This document shows, in pieces, positions 24,915 through 33,947 of a stretch of 64,000 bases of DNA. Location: NCBI GenBank assembly GCA_963204785.1, contig CAUJHG010000072.1, positions 1 through 64,000 on the forward strand, given 5' to 3'. Origin of the DNA: Pseudomonadota bacterium. GTDB taxonomy: Bacteria; Pseudomonadota; Gammaproteobacteria; Burkholderiales; Burkholderiaceae_E. Within the stretch, counting starts at the first letter, position 1. Each line of letters starts with the position of its first letter. The notes below the pieces were generated by a model. The model saw only the letters and a list, made by a program, of their open reading frames with translations. It made no database searches and had not been told where the DNA came from. Made by a program: the position numbers and the translations under genes.

Positions 24915-25670
24915 ATGACCGACCTCGTCCTGCGCGAAGATCGCGACGGCCTGACCACCCTGACCCTGAACCGCCCGGAGAAGCTCAACGCACTCACGGT
25001 GGCGGTCTTCGAGCGGCTGCACGAGCACGTGCGCGCACTCGCCAACGAAACCGAGCACGTCGGCCTGGTCGTGCTGCGGGGCGCGGGGAAATGCTTCTCC
25101 GCAGGCCACGACCTGGCCGACATCTCCGCGGGCGAGCGCCCACCGAAGCCCAGCTTCCAGGCCGACGTGATCGAGGCGCTGGCCAGCCTGCCGCAGCCGG
25201 TCATCACCGCTGTGCACGGGCACTGCTACACCGGCGCCCTCGAGCTCGCGCTCGCGGGCGACATGATCGTCGCGGCGGAATCGGCGAAGTTCGCCGACAC
25301 GCACGCGCGCTGGGCGCTCACGCCGGTGTGGGGGATGAGCCAGCGCTTGCCGCGGCGGGTCGGAATCGCCAAGGCCCAGGAGATGACCTACACCGCGCGC
25401 ACCTACACCGGGCGCGAGGCGGTGGCGATGGGCCTGGCGAACTGGTGTGCGCCCGACGACGCCTTCGATGCCGAACTCGCGAAGTTCGCAGGGTCGATCC
25501 TGGCCAACTCCTGGTTCAGCCTGCGCGCCAACAAGCGCCTCTACCTGGAGACCGACGGAATGAGCCTGCGCGCCGGGCTCTCCTACGAGATCCACCGCAC
25601 CGAGGGCCGGGGCCCGGACATGGCGGCGCGCATCGAGGGCTTCAGGAACAAGACCAGCAAGGTCTCCTGA
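24915..25670 (+). CDS. Enoyl-CoA hydratase/isomerase family protein
   Basis: Crotonase-fold enzyme of 251 residues. Marks: LTTLTLNRPEKLNALTVAVF, the oxyanion-hole segments GAGKCFSAGHDLADI and HGHCYTGALELALAGDMIVA, and FADTHARWALTPVWGMSQRL. The classical catalytic glutamates are not evident (DTHARWALTP), so this is a crotonase of undefined reaction. ATG 24915 is preceded by AAGGAG. It is divergent from the binding-protein gene, with the putative MarR operator between them, and is convergent with the broken tetR gene. It could act before or after the carboxylase in the same pathway; the order cannot be inferred. Confidence 0.9.
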   Translation: MTDLVLREDRDGLTTLTLNRPEKLNALTVAVFERLHEHVRALANETEHVGLVVLRGAGKCFSAGHDLADISAGERPPKPSFQADVIEALASLPQPVITAVHGHCYTGALELALAGDMIVAAESAKFADTHARWALTPVWGMSQRLPRRVGIAKAQEMTYTARTYTGREAVAMGLANWCAPDDAFDAELAKFAGSILANSWFSLRANKRLYLETDGMSLRAGLSYEIHRTEGRGPDMAARIEGFRNKTSKVS

Positions 25671-25678
25671 GCGCTCGG

Positions 25679-25714
25679 GCAGCCTTGCCGCAGCGCATGC
25701 TGCGACAAGGCTGC
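25679..25714. terminator. Long hairpin between convergent genes
   Basis: GCAGCCTTG (25679-25687) pairs with CAAGGCTGC (25706-25714). After one mismatch the stem continues with CGCAGC/GCTGCG around a four-base loop. It sits between the convergent hydratase and tetR genes and may act in both directions; there is no T-run. Confidence 0.5.
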
Positions 25715-25733
25715 GGGCGCGCTGCTCGGGGGC

Positions 25734-26369
25734 TCAGCAAGCGCGCGCCGGCCCGCCGTCTCCGGGCGGGTGGTCAGGGTCGAGCACCAGTTCGGCCAGG
25801 ATGTCGGCGTACTGTGCGACCGAGTAGCGCCCCGAGGGACTGAACCAGGTCATCGCGCCCATGATCGCGCCGTGCAGCACGTGCGAGGCGGCGAGCGGTT
25901 CGCAGCGCAGGCGCCCCTGGCTGGCGCAATCCTCGAGCACCGCACGCCAGATGCGCGCCTAGCGCCGGCGCAGTGCCGTGAACTCCGGCCGGGCCGCCTC
26001 GGGCACCTCGCGCCACTCCATGAACAGTACGGCATGGAAGTCCTTGCTGGGCTCGGCGATCACGCAGTCGAGCTCCAGGCCGATCAGTGCGCGCAGTCGC
26101 TGCCGGGCGCCCGGATCCCGGGCGACGATGTCCTCGGCCTTCAGGCACACCGAGATCGCAGCCTCGCGCATGATCTCGCGCAGCATCTCCTCCTTCGAGC
26201 GGAAATGATGGAAGAGGCTGCCCGAGAGGATCCCCACGCGCTCGGCAATGTCGCGCACCGTGGTGCGATGGTAGCCGCGCTCGCGAAACAGGCGCGCCGC
26301 GGCGTGCAGGATGCGCTCGCGGGGGATCGCGCCGGTGCGGGCCGGACGGCTGGCGGCGGCTTCGGTCAT
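25734..26369 (-). pseudogene. TetR-family regulator interrupted by an in-frame amber codon
   Basis: A TetR gene of 211 sense codons if read through. The helix-turn-helix is intact: RILHAAARLFRERGYHRTTV then RDIAERVGILSGSLFHHFRS (about residues 15-60). After residue 136 (FTALRRR) a TAG at 25959-25961 stops translation, but the same frame continues with ARIWRAVLEDCASQGRL and ASHVLHGAIMGAMTWFSPSG to a TGA at 25734, the normal carboxyl domain of a KstR2-like TetR. The interrupted position is usually an aromatic residue, so a single base change in a Tyr codon is the simplest cause. It may be a young pseudogene, or a sequencing error. It lies 28 bases behind the AraC gene, probably in one operon. 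Confidence 0.85.
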
Positions 26370-26397
26370 CCGGGAGGCTGGTCGCGACCGGCAGGGA

Positions 26398-27267
26398 TCA
26401 GCGCAGCACGGCGCGCATCGCGGCGCCATGCGCCACCGGACCGGGCCGCGCATCCGGCACGACGATCGACAGGTCGCGCGAGCCGGCGAAGATGTCCTTC
26501 GGGCGCAGACCGTAGACCTGGCGAATCGAGTGGCTGAAGTGCGTGGAATCCGGGTAGCCGATCTCGAGCGCGACGTCGGTCAGGCTGGGCGCGCCGTTGG
26601 CGTAGTGCAGGAAGCTGCGCGCACGCTTCCACGCCCGGAAGCCGCGGAAAGTGGCGCCCATTTGCGCACGGAACAGGTGCAGCAGGCGCGAGTAGGACAG
26701 CCCGGCGAGCTGCGCCCCCTCTCGCGCGGAGAGCTGGCCGTGAGGGCAGCGATTGATCCGCTCGACGATCGCGGCGATGCGCGGATCGAGGGTTCGACGC
26801 TCGAAGACGCGGCCGAAGAACAGCAGGTCGAGGTCGACGGCAGTGAGCGCCTGGCCATAGTCGCCACGCGCCAGCCGCAGGAAGGAGTCGCGAAGATGTC
26901 CTGCCACCTCGCAGTTCACCTGCCGCACGCTGCCGCCGGACAGCCAGGGCGGCAGCCGTGCGAGGTCGACGCTCTCGGGCTCGATCATCAGCACGCCGAT
27001 CATCCGGTCGCCGCTGGTGATCCGGTGCGTCGTGTACGGCGGAATCACCACCGATGCGCCGGTCTCGATGATCTTCCCCTGCGCCCGCACGCGCAGGGGG
27101 TTGGCAAGCGAGGTGTAGACGGTCAGGGATCCGAGGCTGCGCTCGGTGGGCTCGCCAAGCAGCCCGGCGTAGGCCACACGTTCCTGGCCCAGGACCATGA
27201 TCTTGCCCCCCGGCAGCACCGGTCGGGTCGCCGCGCCTTCCGGACGCCGTCCCACCCCTCGCGTCAT
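26398..27267 (-). CDS. AraC/XylS-family transcriptional regulator
   Basis: Regulator of 289 residues. The amino half looks like a cupin-type sensing domain (VVIPPYTTHRITSGDRMIG). The carboxyl half has the two AraC helix-turn-helices: LAGLSYSRLLHLFRAQMGAT and LTDVALEIGYPDSTHFSHSI, closing with RQVYGLRPKDI. ATG 27267 follows GGAGGGG; the frame is open upstream without homology. A 28-bp perfect palindrome lies 132 bases upstream, and the TetR gene follows downstream, so the pair may be autoregulated by the TetR protein. The activated target is unknown; the adjacent dehydrogenase/AtuA operon is the obvious candidate. Confidence 0.9.
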   Translation of the reverse strand: MTRGVGRRPEGAATRPVLPGGKIMVLGQERVAYAGLLGEPTERSLGSLTVYTSLANPLRVRAQGKIIETGASVVIPPYTTHRITSGDRMIGVLMIEPESVDLARLPPWLSGGSVRQVNCEVAGHLRDSFLRLARGDYGQALTAVDLDLLFFGRVFERRTLDPRIAAIVERINRCPHGQLSAREGAQLAGLSYSRLLHLFRAQMGATFRGFRAWKRARSFLHYANGAPSLTDVALEIGYPDSTHFSHSIRQVYGLRPKDIFAGSRDLSIVVPDARPGPVAHGAAMRAVLR

Positions 27268-27399
27268 GTCCCCTCCACTGCGCACGCGCACCGGGCGGCC
27301 GCACCGTGAATGGCGGACGCCGCGAGTTCCGGCGGCCGCGGCAGCCTGCGCGTGGCGCTGCCTGGTCCGGCCGGGTCGCCAGCGAGAATGGCATGAAAG

Positions 27400-27427
27400 G
27401 ACCAACCAAGCAAATGCTTGGTTGGTC
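27400..27427. promoter_or_regulatory. 28-bp palindrome, probable TetR operator
   Basis: Perfect inverted repeat with arms GACCAACCAAGCA (27400-27412) and TGCTTGGTTGGTC (27415-27427) around AA. A two-base centre and the lack of a T-run argue against a terminator. The length and symmetry suit a TetR-type operator bound by one or two dimers. It lies upstream of the araC-tetR pair and 28 bases past the acyl-CoA dehydrogenase stop. Confidence 0.75.
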
Positions 27428-27454
27428 GGTCGAAGGGGCTTGATCAGCCGAAGA

Positions 27455-28639
27455 TCAGAAACCGAGCTGGCGGGATGCGAGATCCTTCATGATCTCCTCC
27501 GAGCCGCCGCCGATCATGTTGACCTTCACCTCGCGGTAGATCCGCTCGACCCTGGTTCCGCGCATGAAACCCATCCCCCCGAGGATCTGCACCGCGGTGT
27601 CCGCGCAGAAGGCCAGCGACTGCATCGCGTGCACCTTGAGCATCGCCAGCTGGCCGACCAGGACCTTGGGGTCGCCGGCCTGCCGGTCGACCCGCCAGGC
27701 CAGGTCCTCGAGCAGCGCGCGGGTGGTGTCGACGCGGATCGCCATGTCCACCAGCTTGTGCCGGATCACCTGGCGCTGGACCAGCGGCTCGCCGAAGGTG
27801 ACCCGATCGCGCGCCCAGGACAGCGCATCCTCGTAGCACACCTGCATCAGCCCGAAGGCGCTCGCCGCCATGCCGATGCGCTCGGAGTTGAAGTTGCGCA
27901 TCACGATCGGGAAGCCCTGGTTCTCCCTGCCGATCAGGTTCGCCACCGGCACCCTGACGTCCTCGAAGTGCAGCTGCGCAGTGTCCGACGCCCACCAGCC
28001 CATCTTCTGCAGCGGCGTGCGCGTGAAGCCCGGCATGTCGCGCTCGAGCAGCAGCAGCGACACCCCGCCTGCACCCTTGTCCGCGGGGTTGGTGCGCACT
28101 GCCACCGTGAAGTAGTCGGCGCGGATCCCGGAGGTGATGAAGATCTTCGAGCCGTTGACCACGTAGTGGTCGCCGTCACGGATCGCAACGGTCTTCAGGC
28201 TGGCGACGTCCGAGCCGCCCGAGGGCTCGGTGATCGCGAGCGCGGCGATCTTCTCGCCGGACAGCACCTCGGGCAGGACCCGCTTCTTCATCGCGTCGCT
28301 GCCGGCGACCGCGATCGGCGGCAGGCCGATCGAATGGGAAGCCAGCGAGGCGCCCACGCCCCCGGCGCCGCAGCGCGCGAGCTCTTCCGAGAAGATCAGC
28401 TTGTAGAACTGGTCGCAGGGCGTTCCACCGTACTCCTCCGGAAAGCCCAGCCCCAGCAGCCCGGCCTGCCCCGCCTTGCGGTAGAGCTCGCGCGGGACGG
28501 TCTCGGCCTCGTCCCACTCGTTCGCGTACGGAGCGATCTCCTTCGTGACGAAGGCGCGCACCGTGTCACGGAACTGTTCGTGGTCGGCGCTGTAGTAGTT
28601 GGGGTTGCGCAGTGCGGTCAGGGTGTTCGTTGCGTCCAT
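27455..28639 (-). CDS. Acyl-CoA dehydrogenase
   Basis: Acyl-CoA dehydrogenase of 394 residues. Marks: FPEEYGGTPCDQFYKLIFSE, ALAITEPSGGSDVASLKT, VVNGSKIFITSGIRADYFTV, ERDMPGFTRTPLQKMGW and IYREVKVNMIGGGSEEIMKD. These resemble citronellyl/isovaleryl-type dehydrogenases of terpene and leucine catabolism. ATG 28639 (MDATNTLTALRNPNYYSAD) follows GGAGC. It is the next gene downstream of the AtuA-like gene (91 bases). The combination AtuA-like protein plus dehydrogenase plus hydratase is the reason to suspect branched or terpenoid acids; the substrate is inferred. Confidence 0.92.
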   Translation of the reverse strand: MDATNTLTALRNPNYYSADHEQFRDTVRAFVTKEIAPYANEWDEAETVPRELYRKAGQAGLLGLGFPEEYGGTPCDQFYKLIFSEELARCGAGGVGASLASHSIGLPPIAVAGSDAMKKRVLPEVLSGEKIAALAITEPSGGSDVASLKTVAIRDGDHYVVNGSKIFITSGIRADYFTVAVRTNPADKGAGGVSLLLLERDMPGFTRTPLQKMGWWASDTAQLHFEDVRVPVANLIGRENQGFPIVMRNFNSERIGMAASAFGLMQVCYEDALSWARDRVTFGEPLVQRQVIRHKLVDMAIRVDTTRALLEDLAWRVDRQAGDPKVLVGQLAMLKVHAMQSLAFCADTAVQILGGMGFMRGTRVERIYREVKVNMIGGGSEEIMKDLASRQLGF

Positions 28640-28730
28640 CGTCTTGCTCCACTGTCTTGCCGGGATGGTGCGAAGCGCGGGCCGGAGGGCGCGACCGATA
28701 CCGCTGGCCACGCTCCGGCACCGACCCCGC

Positions 28731-30602
28731 TCAGGCAGCGAGCGCCGCCGCGGCGCCTGCGCGGTCCGCGGCATCGTCCGCGGAGAGCAGATCTGCCGGA
28801 ACGTCCACCGGCATGTCGAGCAGGATCTGCCCCATGCCCTTGCCCAGCGGGTCCAGGCGCATCGACGCCGTGCCGCCTCCGTCGAGCGCCTGGAACAGCA
28901 GGAAGTTCACCGCGTCGATTCCGGGAACCGCGTAGCGCTTGACCTCGCCCTTGACCATGTGGGCAAACCAGTCGCGCACCACCTCCGGGGTGACCTGTTC
29001 GAGGATCACCGGCAGGAACTCGGGCTTGCGCGCGATCAGCCCGATGTTGGAGTTGTCGCCCTTGTCGCCGCTGCGCGCGTACGCAATGCGCACCAGCGGG
29101 ACACGCACCTTGCCCGCGGGCGTGGCGGTGCTGCGCACGGCGGGGGCGCCCCCGGCCAGCGGCGGCGCAGTGAGGGTGTCCGCAGCCTCGGCCGCGGGCC
29201 GGTAGCCGCCATCGACGGGAATCGTGACGATCTGCGGCGTGCCGTCGACGACGATGCGCACCTCGAGATCACGCTTGGGCAGCAGGAAGGCGAACTGCTT
29301 GACCAGGGGCGAGTTCGAGGGCCGGCCGAAGCCGGGGCCGGTGGTGCCCGGCGACCAGGAGGTTCCGGCAGGGGCGATCTCGCGCGCGAAGATGCCCAGC
29401 GCCTGCCTGACCGTGTGGTTGACCGTGACCCGCATCAGCACTTCGCGTGCGCCTCGCGCGCGCGAGTGCGGTCCGTAGGAGGTTTCGGCGCCGATCACCT
29501 CGATCTTCGTGGCGGTGTAGTCGGGCAGCCCGCGCTGCTTGAAGATCTCGCGGGTCCGCTCGAGGATCGCCTCCCCGGTGCGCTGCGCCTTGGCCACCGC
29601 GTCGATGCCGACGATCACCATCATTCCGGCCGTGCGGAAGCCATCCATGTAGGTGGCCGAGACCTTGTAGCTGTCGGTGGGCGGCAGCCCGCGGCCGCCG
29701 CTCACCCGCACCCGCTCCGGGCCTTCCTGGACCATGGTCACCTGGCGGAAGTCGCAGACCACGTCGGGCAGGATGTATGCCCCCGGATCGCCGATCTCGT
29801 AGAGCATCTGCTCGGCGACCGCCTTGGCCGAGATCAGCCCTCCGGTGTTGGCCGGCTTGGTCACGATGAAGCTGCCGTCGGCCTCACACTCGAGCACCGG
29901 GTAGCCGATGTGCGCCCAGTCGGGCACCTTGTCCCAGTCGGTGTGCAGGCCGCCGGTGGCCTGTGCCCCGCACTCGATGATGTGACCCGCGAGACTGCCC
30001 ATCGCCAGGCGGTCGTAGTCGTCGGCCTTCCAGCCGAACTCGTGCATCAGCGGCCCCAGCGTGACCGCGCTGTCGACGCAGCGGCCGGTGATCACGATGT
30101 CGGCGCCGGCGGCCAGCGCCTGCGCGATCGGGATCCCGCCCAGGTAGGCGTTGGCGCTGACGATGCGCTCGGGCAGCGGCTCGCCGGTGAACATGCCCTT
30201 CAGCCCCGCGGCGCGCAGCGCCGGTATCTTCGCGCTGACGTCGTCGCCCTCGACCACCGCCACCTTCAGCTTCACGCCCAGCTCGTCCATCAGGCGGTTC
30301 AGCGCGTCGGCGCAGCCCTGGGGGTTGATCCCGCCGGCGTTGGCGACGACCTTGATCTTCCGCTTGGCCAGCTCCGGCAGCACGCTGCGCATCGCGACGT
30401 CGACGAAGTCGGTCGCGTAGCCCGCCTCCGGGTTCTTGGCACGCTGTCCGGCCATGATGGCCATCGTCAGTTCCGCCAGGTAGTCGAAGACCAGGTAGTC
30501 GATCTTCGCCCCCAGCACCAGCTGCGGCGCCGCAACGGAGCTGTCGCCCCAGAAGCCCGAGGCGCCGCCGATGCGGACGATCCTGCCCTTGCTCTCGCTC
30601 AT
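28731..30602 (-). CDS. AtuA/DUF1446-family protein
   Basis: Protein of 623 residues with the AtuA (DUF1446) domain over about residues 8-450 (IVRIGGASGFWGDSSVA, VVANAGGINPQGCADALNRL, DIVITGRCVDSAVTLGPLMH, ATGGLHTDWDKVPDWAHIGY) and a separate carboxyl AtuA-like domain from about 510 (VRIAYARSGDKGDNSNIGLI). AtuA is required for acyclic terpene (citronellol/geraniol) use in Pseudomonas, but its reaction is not established. The ATG at 30602 has GAGGAGAAA upstream; only 11 bases separate it from the hydratase gene before it. The genes for a two-subunit geranyl-CoA carboxylase are absent from this operon, although a single-chain carboxylase lies 5 kb away. Confidence 0.92.
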   Translation of the reverse strand: MSESKGRIVRIGGASGFWGDSSVAAPQLVLGAKIDYLVFDYLAELTMAIMAGQRAKNPEAGYATDFVDVAMRSVLPELAKRKIKVVANAGGINPQGCADALNRLMDELGVKLKVAVVEGDDVSAKIPALRAAGLKGMFTGEPLPERIVSANAYLGGIPIAQALAAGADIVITGRCVDSAVTLGPLMHEFGWKADDYDRLAMGSLAGHIIECGAQATGGLHTDWDKVPDWAHIGYPVLECEADGSFIVTKPANTGGLISAKAVAEQMLYEIGDPGAYILPDVVCDFRQVTMVQEGPERVRVSGGRGLPPTDSYKVSATYMDGFRTAGMMVIVGIDAVAKAQRTGEAILERTREIFKQRGLPDYTATKIEVIGAETSYGPHSRARGAREVLMRVTVNHTVRQALGIFAREIAPAGTSWSPGTTGPGFGRPSNSPLVKQFAFLLPKRDLEVRIVVDGTPQIVTIPVDGGYRPAAEAADTLTAPPLAGGAPAVRSTATPAGKVRVPLVRIAYARSGDKGDNSNIGLIARKPEFLPVILEQVTPEVVRDWFAHMVKGEVKRYAVPGIDAVNFLLFQALDGGGTASMRLDPLGKGMGQILLDMPVDVPADLLSADDAADRAGAAAALAA

Positions 30603-30613
30603 GTCGTTTCTCC

Positions 30614-31390
30614 TCAGCGTCCGGTCCAGACCGGCTTTCGACGTTCGTTGAATGAAGCGAAACCTTCCTTCGCATCCTCGGTCATCGCCATGAGCGCGAT
30701 CTGGCTCTCGGTGTAGGCGATGGATTCCTCGAAGGACATCGATGCGATCGCCCGCATCGCGTACTTGCCACGGCGGATCGCGGTGGGCGACTTGCCGGTG
30801 ATGCGATCGAGCAGCCACTGCGTCTTCGCGTCGAGTTCGGCGCGCGGCACCACGTGGTTGAGCAGCCCGTGCGCAAGTGCTGCCTGGGCATCGAAGGGCT
30901 CGCCAGTCAGGCACCACTCCTGGACCACGCGCGGCGGCACCAGTTCCTGCAGCAGGCTCATCACCTGCATCGGGAACAGGCCGATCTTGACCTCGGGCAG
31001 GCCGAAGACGACGTCGTCGGCCGCAACCGCGAGATCGGTCATGGCGAGCAGCCCCATCCCTCCGGCCATGCACGCGCCGTTGATCCGCGCCACGCTGGGC
31101 AGCGTCGAGCTCTTCGCCAGGCGCAGCATGTCGGCGTAGGGGACGCTGGGACTGGCGAAATCGAACACGAAGCCGCCGCCAGGCTGCAGATCGCCACCGG
31201 CGCAGAAGGCCTTGTCGCCCGCCGCGGTGAGCACGATCGCCCGCACCGACTCGTCGGCGTGCGCCTTCCGGTAGCCTTCGGTGATGCCTGCGACCACGTC
31301 GCGGTTCAGCGCATTGCGCTTGTCCTCACGGTTCAGCGTGATCCAGAAGACGTCGCCGCGCTTCTCGTGGAGAACGACCTCGCTCGTCAT
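30614..31390 (-). CDS. Enoyl-CoA hydratase/isomerase family protein
   Basis: Crotonase-fold enzyme of 258 residues. Marks: VFWITLNREDKRNALNRDVV, GDKAFCAGGDLQPGGGFVFD, NGACMAGGMGLLAMTDLAVA and FGLPEVKIGLFPMQVMSLL, which keeps one catalytic glutamate (LPEV). It resembles methylglutaconyl- or isohexenylglutaconyl-type hydratases, which would fit the adjacent AtuA-like gene, but this is inference. ATG 31390 is preceded by AAAGGAGG. A short open frame upstream ends exactly at this start with an ATGA overlap and may be a relic. Confidence 0.9.
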   Translation of the reverse strand: MTSEVVLHEKRGDVFWITLNREDKRNALNRDVVAGITEGYRKAHADESVRAIVLTAAGDKAFCAGGDLQPGGGFVFDFASPSVPYADMLRLAKSSTLPSVARINGACMAGGMGLLAMTDLAVAADDVVFGLPEVKIGLFPMQVMSLLQELVPPRVVQEWCLTGEPFDAQAALAHGLLNHVVPRAELDAKTQWLLDRITGKSPTAIRRGKYAMRAIASMSFEESIAYTESQIALMAMTEDAKEGFASFNERRKPVWTGR

Positions 31391-31608
31391 GCAGCCTCCT
31401 TTCCAGGTTCGGAATTCACGTTCGCGGCGATGACGGCATCGACCGCCGCCTCGTTGCGCACACCAGCAGCCAGGCCGGGCACGTGGTCGCCGATCGACGT
31501 CCAAGGCAGGGGTTACGGCTTCGTCGCGTCGAGCGTGGACGCGCGTGGACCGCGACCCGCATCACCCTGTCCGGTCAGCTTAGTCGAGGGCGAAAGCCCG
31601 ATCTTGCG

Positions 31609-32634
31609 TCAACTGGCTGAAGCGGGCGAGCCCTGGCGCACGGCCTCGGCGATCCCGGCGGCGGTCAGCAGCACGATCTTGCCCTTGACGCGGCGCTGCG
31701 CGATGTCGTCGAGCGCCTGCGCCGCCTGCTCGAGCGGATAGGTCTGCGACACATGGGGGGTGACGCGACCGCTGCGGAACCACTCCATCAGCTCGGCCAT
31801 GTTGGCCTCGCTGCGCTCGGGCTGCGCCTGCAGCGAACCGCCGTAGAAGACGCCGACGATCGAGCAGCCCTTGAGCAGCGGCAGGTTCAGCGGAATGCGC
31901 GGGATCTCGCCGGCCGTGAAGCCGATGACCAGGAAGCGCCCGTTCCAGGCCATGCTGCGGATGGCGAGCTCGCTGTACTTGCCGCCCACGGGGTCGTAGA
32001 CCACGTCGACGCCCTTGCCGCCGGTCAGCGCCTTGATGCGCTCGCGCAGGTCCTCGCGGCTGTAGTCGATGGTCTCGTCGGCGCCGTGCGCGCGGCAGAA
32101 CTCCAGCTTCTCCTGGCTGGAGGCCGCGGCGATCACGCGGGCGCCCATCAGCTTGCCCAGTTCCACCGCCGAGATGCCGGTGCCGCCGGCTGCGCCCAGC
32201 ACCAGCAGCGTCTCGCCCGGCTGGATCTGCGCACGGTCCTTCAGCGCGTGGTGTGTGGTGCCGTAGGTGGTGGTCAGAGCTGCCGCGTGCACCAGGCTCA
32301 CGCCCTCGGGCAACCGGGTGATGCGGGCCTGGTCGACGCAGACCTTCTCGGCGTAGCCACCGTAACCGGGGAAGGCGATCACCCGGTCGCCGGGCCGGGC
32401 GCGCGTGACGCCCTCGCCCACCGACTCGACCACGCCGGCGATCTCGCCACCGGGCGAGAAGGGCAGCGCCGGCTTGAGCTGGTACTTGTCCTCGATGATC
32501 AGGGTGTCGGGGAAGTTGACTCCGGCCGCGTGGATGCGGATCACCACCTGGCCCTTTCCGGCGACCGGATCGGGCACCTCGCGGACCACCAGGGTGTCGG
32601 GCGGGCCGAACTTCTCGCAGAGAACCGCCTTCAT
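31609..32634 (-). CDS. NADPH:quinone oxidoreductase-like MDR protein
   Basis: Zinc-independent medium-chain dehydrogenase/reductase of 341 residues. It starts [20 protein letters not shown], has the GroES-like substrate domain with [20 protein letters not shown], and the nucleotide-binding motif [20 protein letters not shown] near residue 150. Structural and catalytic zinc cysteines are absent, as in the quinone oxidoreductase/enoyl reductase branch. The start overlaps the stop of the upstream dehydrogenase gene by four bases (ATGA). It may reduce an enoyl or quinone intermediate of the same pathway. Confidence 0.9.
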   Translation of the reverse strand: MKAVLCEKFGPPDTLVVREVPDPVAGKGQVVIRIHAAGVNFPDTLIIEDKYQLKPALPFSPGGEIAGVVESVGEGVTRARPGDRVIAFPGYGGYAEKVCVDQARITRLPEGVSLVHAAALTTTYGTTHHALKDRAQIQPGETLLVLGAAGGTGISAVELGKLMGARVIAAASSQEKLEFCRAHGADETIDYSREDLRERIKALTGGKGVDVVYDPVGGKYSELAIRSMAWNGRFLVIGFTAGEIPRIPLNLPLLKGCSIVGVFYGGSLQAQPERSEANMAELMEWFRSGRVTPHVSQTYPLEQAAQALDDIAQRRVKGKIVLLTAAGIAEAVRQGSPASAS

Positions 32635-33848
32635 GCGCGACCTCCGTTGCCGTGGAGTTTCAGCAGGTGCTTGGCGAGCGCGTTCAGGTGGACCTGGTCG
32701 GGGCCGTCGCCGATGCGGATGAAGCGCGCGTAGGTGTAGGCCTTGGCGAGGAAGGTGTCCTGCGAGACGCCCTTGGCCCCATGGACCTGGATGGCCCGGT
32801 CGACCACCTGCGCAGCCATCCGGGGCACCACGATCTTGGCCGCGGCGATCAGGTCCTTGGCGGCCTTGTTGCCCTCGCGGTCCATCTTGTCCGCGGCCAT
32901 GAAGGTGATCAGGCGCGCCTGCTCGATGTCGCAGAACGAGTTGGCGATGTCCTCGCGCACCGAGCCCTGTTCGGACAGGCGCCTGCCGAAGGCGACGCGC
33001 GACTCGGCGCGCTGGCACATCAGTTCGAGCGCGCGCTGCGCGACGCCGATCAGCCGCATGCAGTGGTGGATGCGGCCAGGGCCGAGCCGGCCCTGCGCGA
33101 TCTCGAAGCCGCGGCCCTCGCCGAGCAGCATGTTGCTTGCCGGCACCCGCACGTTCTCGTAGACGATCTCGGGATGCCCCATCGGCGCGTCGTCGTAGCC
33201 GAAGACCCGCATGTCGCGCACGATGCGCACGCCGGGTGTGTCCTTGGGCACGAGGATCATCGACTGCTGCTTGTGGACCTGGGGGTTGTCGGGGTCGCTC
33301 TTGCCCATCACGATCAGCAGCTTGCAGCGATTGCTCATCGCGCCCGAAGTCCACCACTTGCGGCCGTTGATCACGTACTCGTCGCCTTCGCGGCGGATCT
33401 CGCAGCGGATGTTGGTGGCGTCACTGGAGGCCACCTCGGGCTCGGTCATCGAGAAGGCCGAGCGGATCTCGCCGGCCAGCAGCGGTTCGAGCCAGGTCTT
33501 CTGCTGCTCGGGCGTGCCGTACATCGACAGCACTTCCATGTTGCCGGTGTCCGGCGCCGAGCAGTTGAAGACCTCGGATGCCCACTCGACACGGCCCATC
33601 AGTTCGGCCAACGGCGCGTACTCGAGGTTCGAGAGCCCTGCGCCGTGATCGCCCGGCAGGAACAGGTTCCACAGGCCCTCCTTGCGGGCCTTCGCCTTGA
33701 GTTCCTCGACGATCGGCGGATTCTCGTAGCGCGCATCGCCGGCCGCCTGCTCCTCGTACAGGCGCTCGGCGGGGTAGACGTGCCGATCCATGAAGTCCGC
33801 GATCCGGTCGCGCAGTTCACGTGCCCTGTCGCTGTGCTGGAAATCCAT
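32631..33848 (-). CDS. Acyl-CoA dehydrogenase (ACAD10/11-like, paralogue of 1786-2991)
   Basis: Acyl-CoA dehydrogenase of 405 residues. Marks: [80 protein letters not shown] and [20 protein letters not shown]; the active-site loop is [20 protein letters not shown]. It is closely similar to the protein at 1786-2991, indicating duplication within this island. The start is the ATG of [15 protein letters not shown]. It is coupled by a four-base overlap to the quinone-oxidoreductase-like gene downstream and lies about 100 bases after the SDR gene. Confidence 0.92.
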   Translation of the reverse strand: MDFQHSDRARELRDRIADFMDRHVYPAERLYEEQAAGDARYENPPIVEELKAKARKEGLWNLFLPGDHGAGLSNLEYAPLAELMGRVEWASEVFNCSAPDTGNMEVLSMYGTPEQQKTWLEPLLAGEIRSAFSMTEPEVASSDATNIRCEIRREGDEYVINGRKWWTSGAMSNRCKLLIVMGKSDPDNPQVHKQQSMILVPKDTPGVRIVRDMRVFGYDDAPMGHPEIVYENVRVPASNMLLGEGRGFEIAQGRLGPGRIHHCMRLIGVAQRALELMCQRAESRVAFGRRLSEQGSVREDIANSFCDIEQARLITFMAADKMDREGNKAAKDLIAAAKIVVPRMAAQVVDRAIQVHGAKGVSQDTFLAKAYTYARFIRIGDGPDQVHLNALAKHLLKLHGNGGRA

Positions 33849-33947
33849 CGTGCCGTTCTCCTCGTTGTCGTCGCGTGCCGCGCGGCGGGTCGTGCCGCGC
33901 GCAGCGTCGTGATGTCGGATTGCTGCGCGCCTGCGCGACCGCTTTGC

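Noticed and set aside
27400-27427. The palindrome as a terminator of the acyl-CoA dehydrogenase gene
   Set aside because: The centre is only two bases and there is no T-run. Perfect DNA symmetry points to a protein-binding site.
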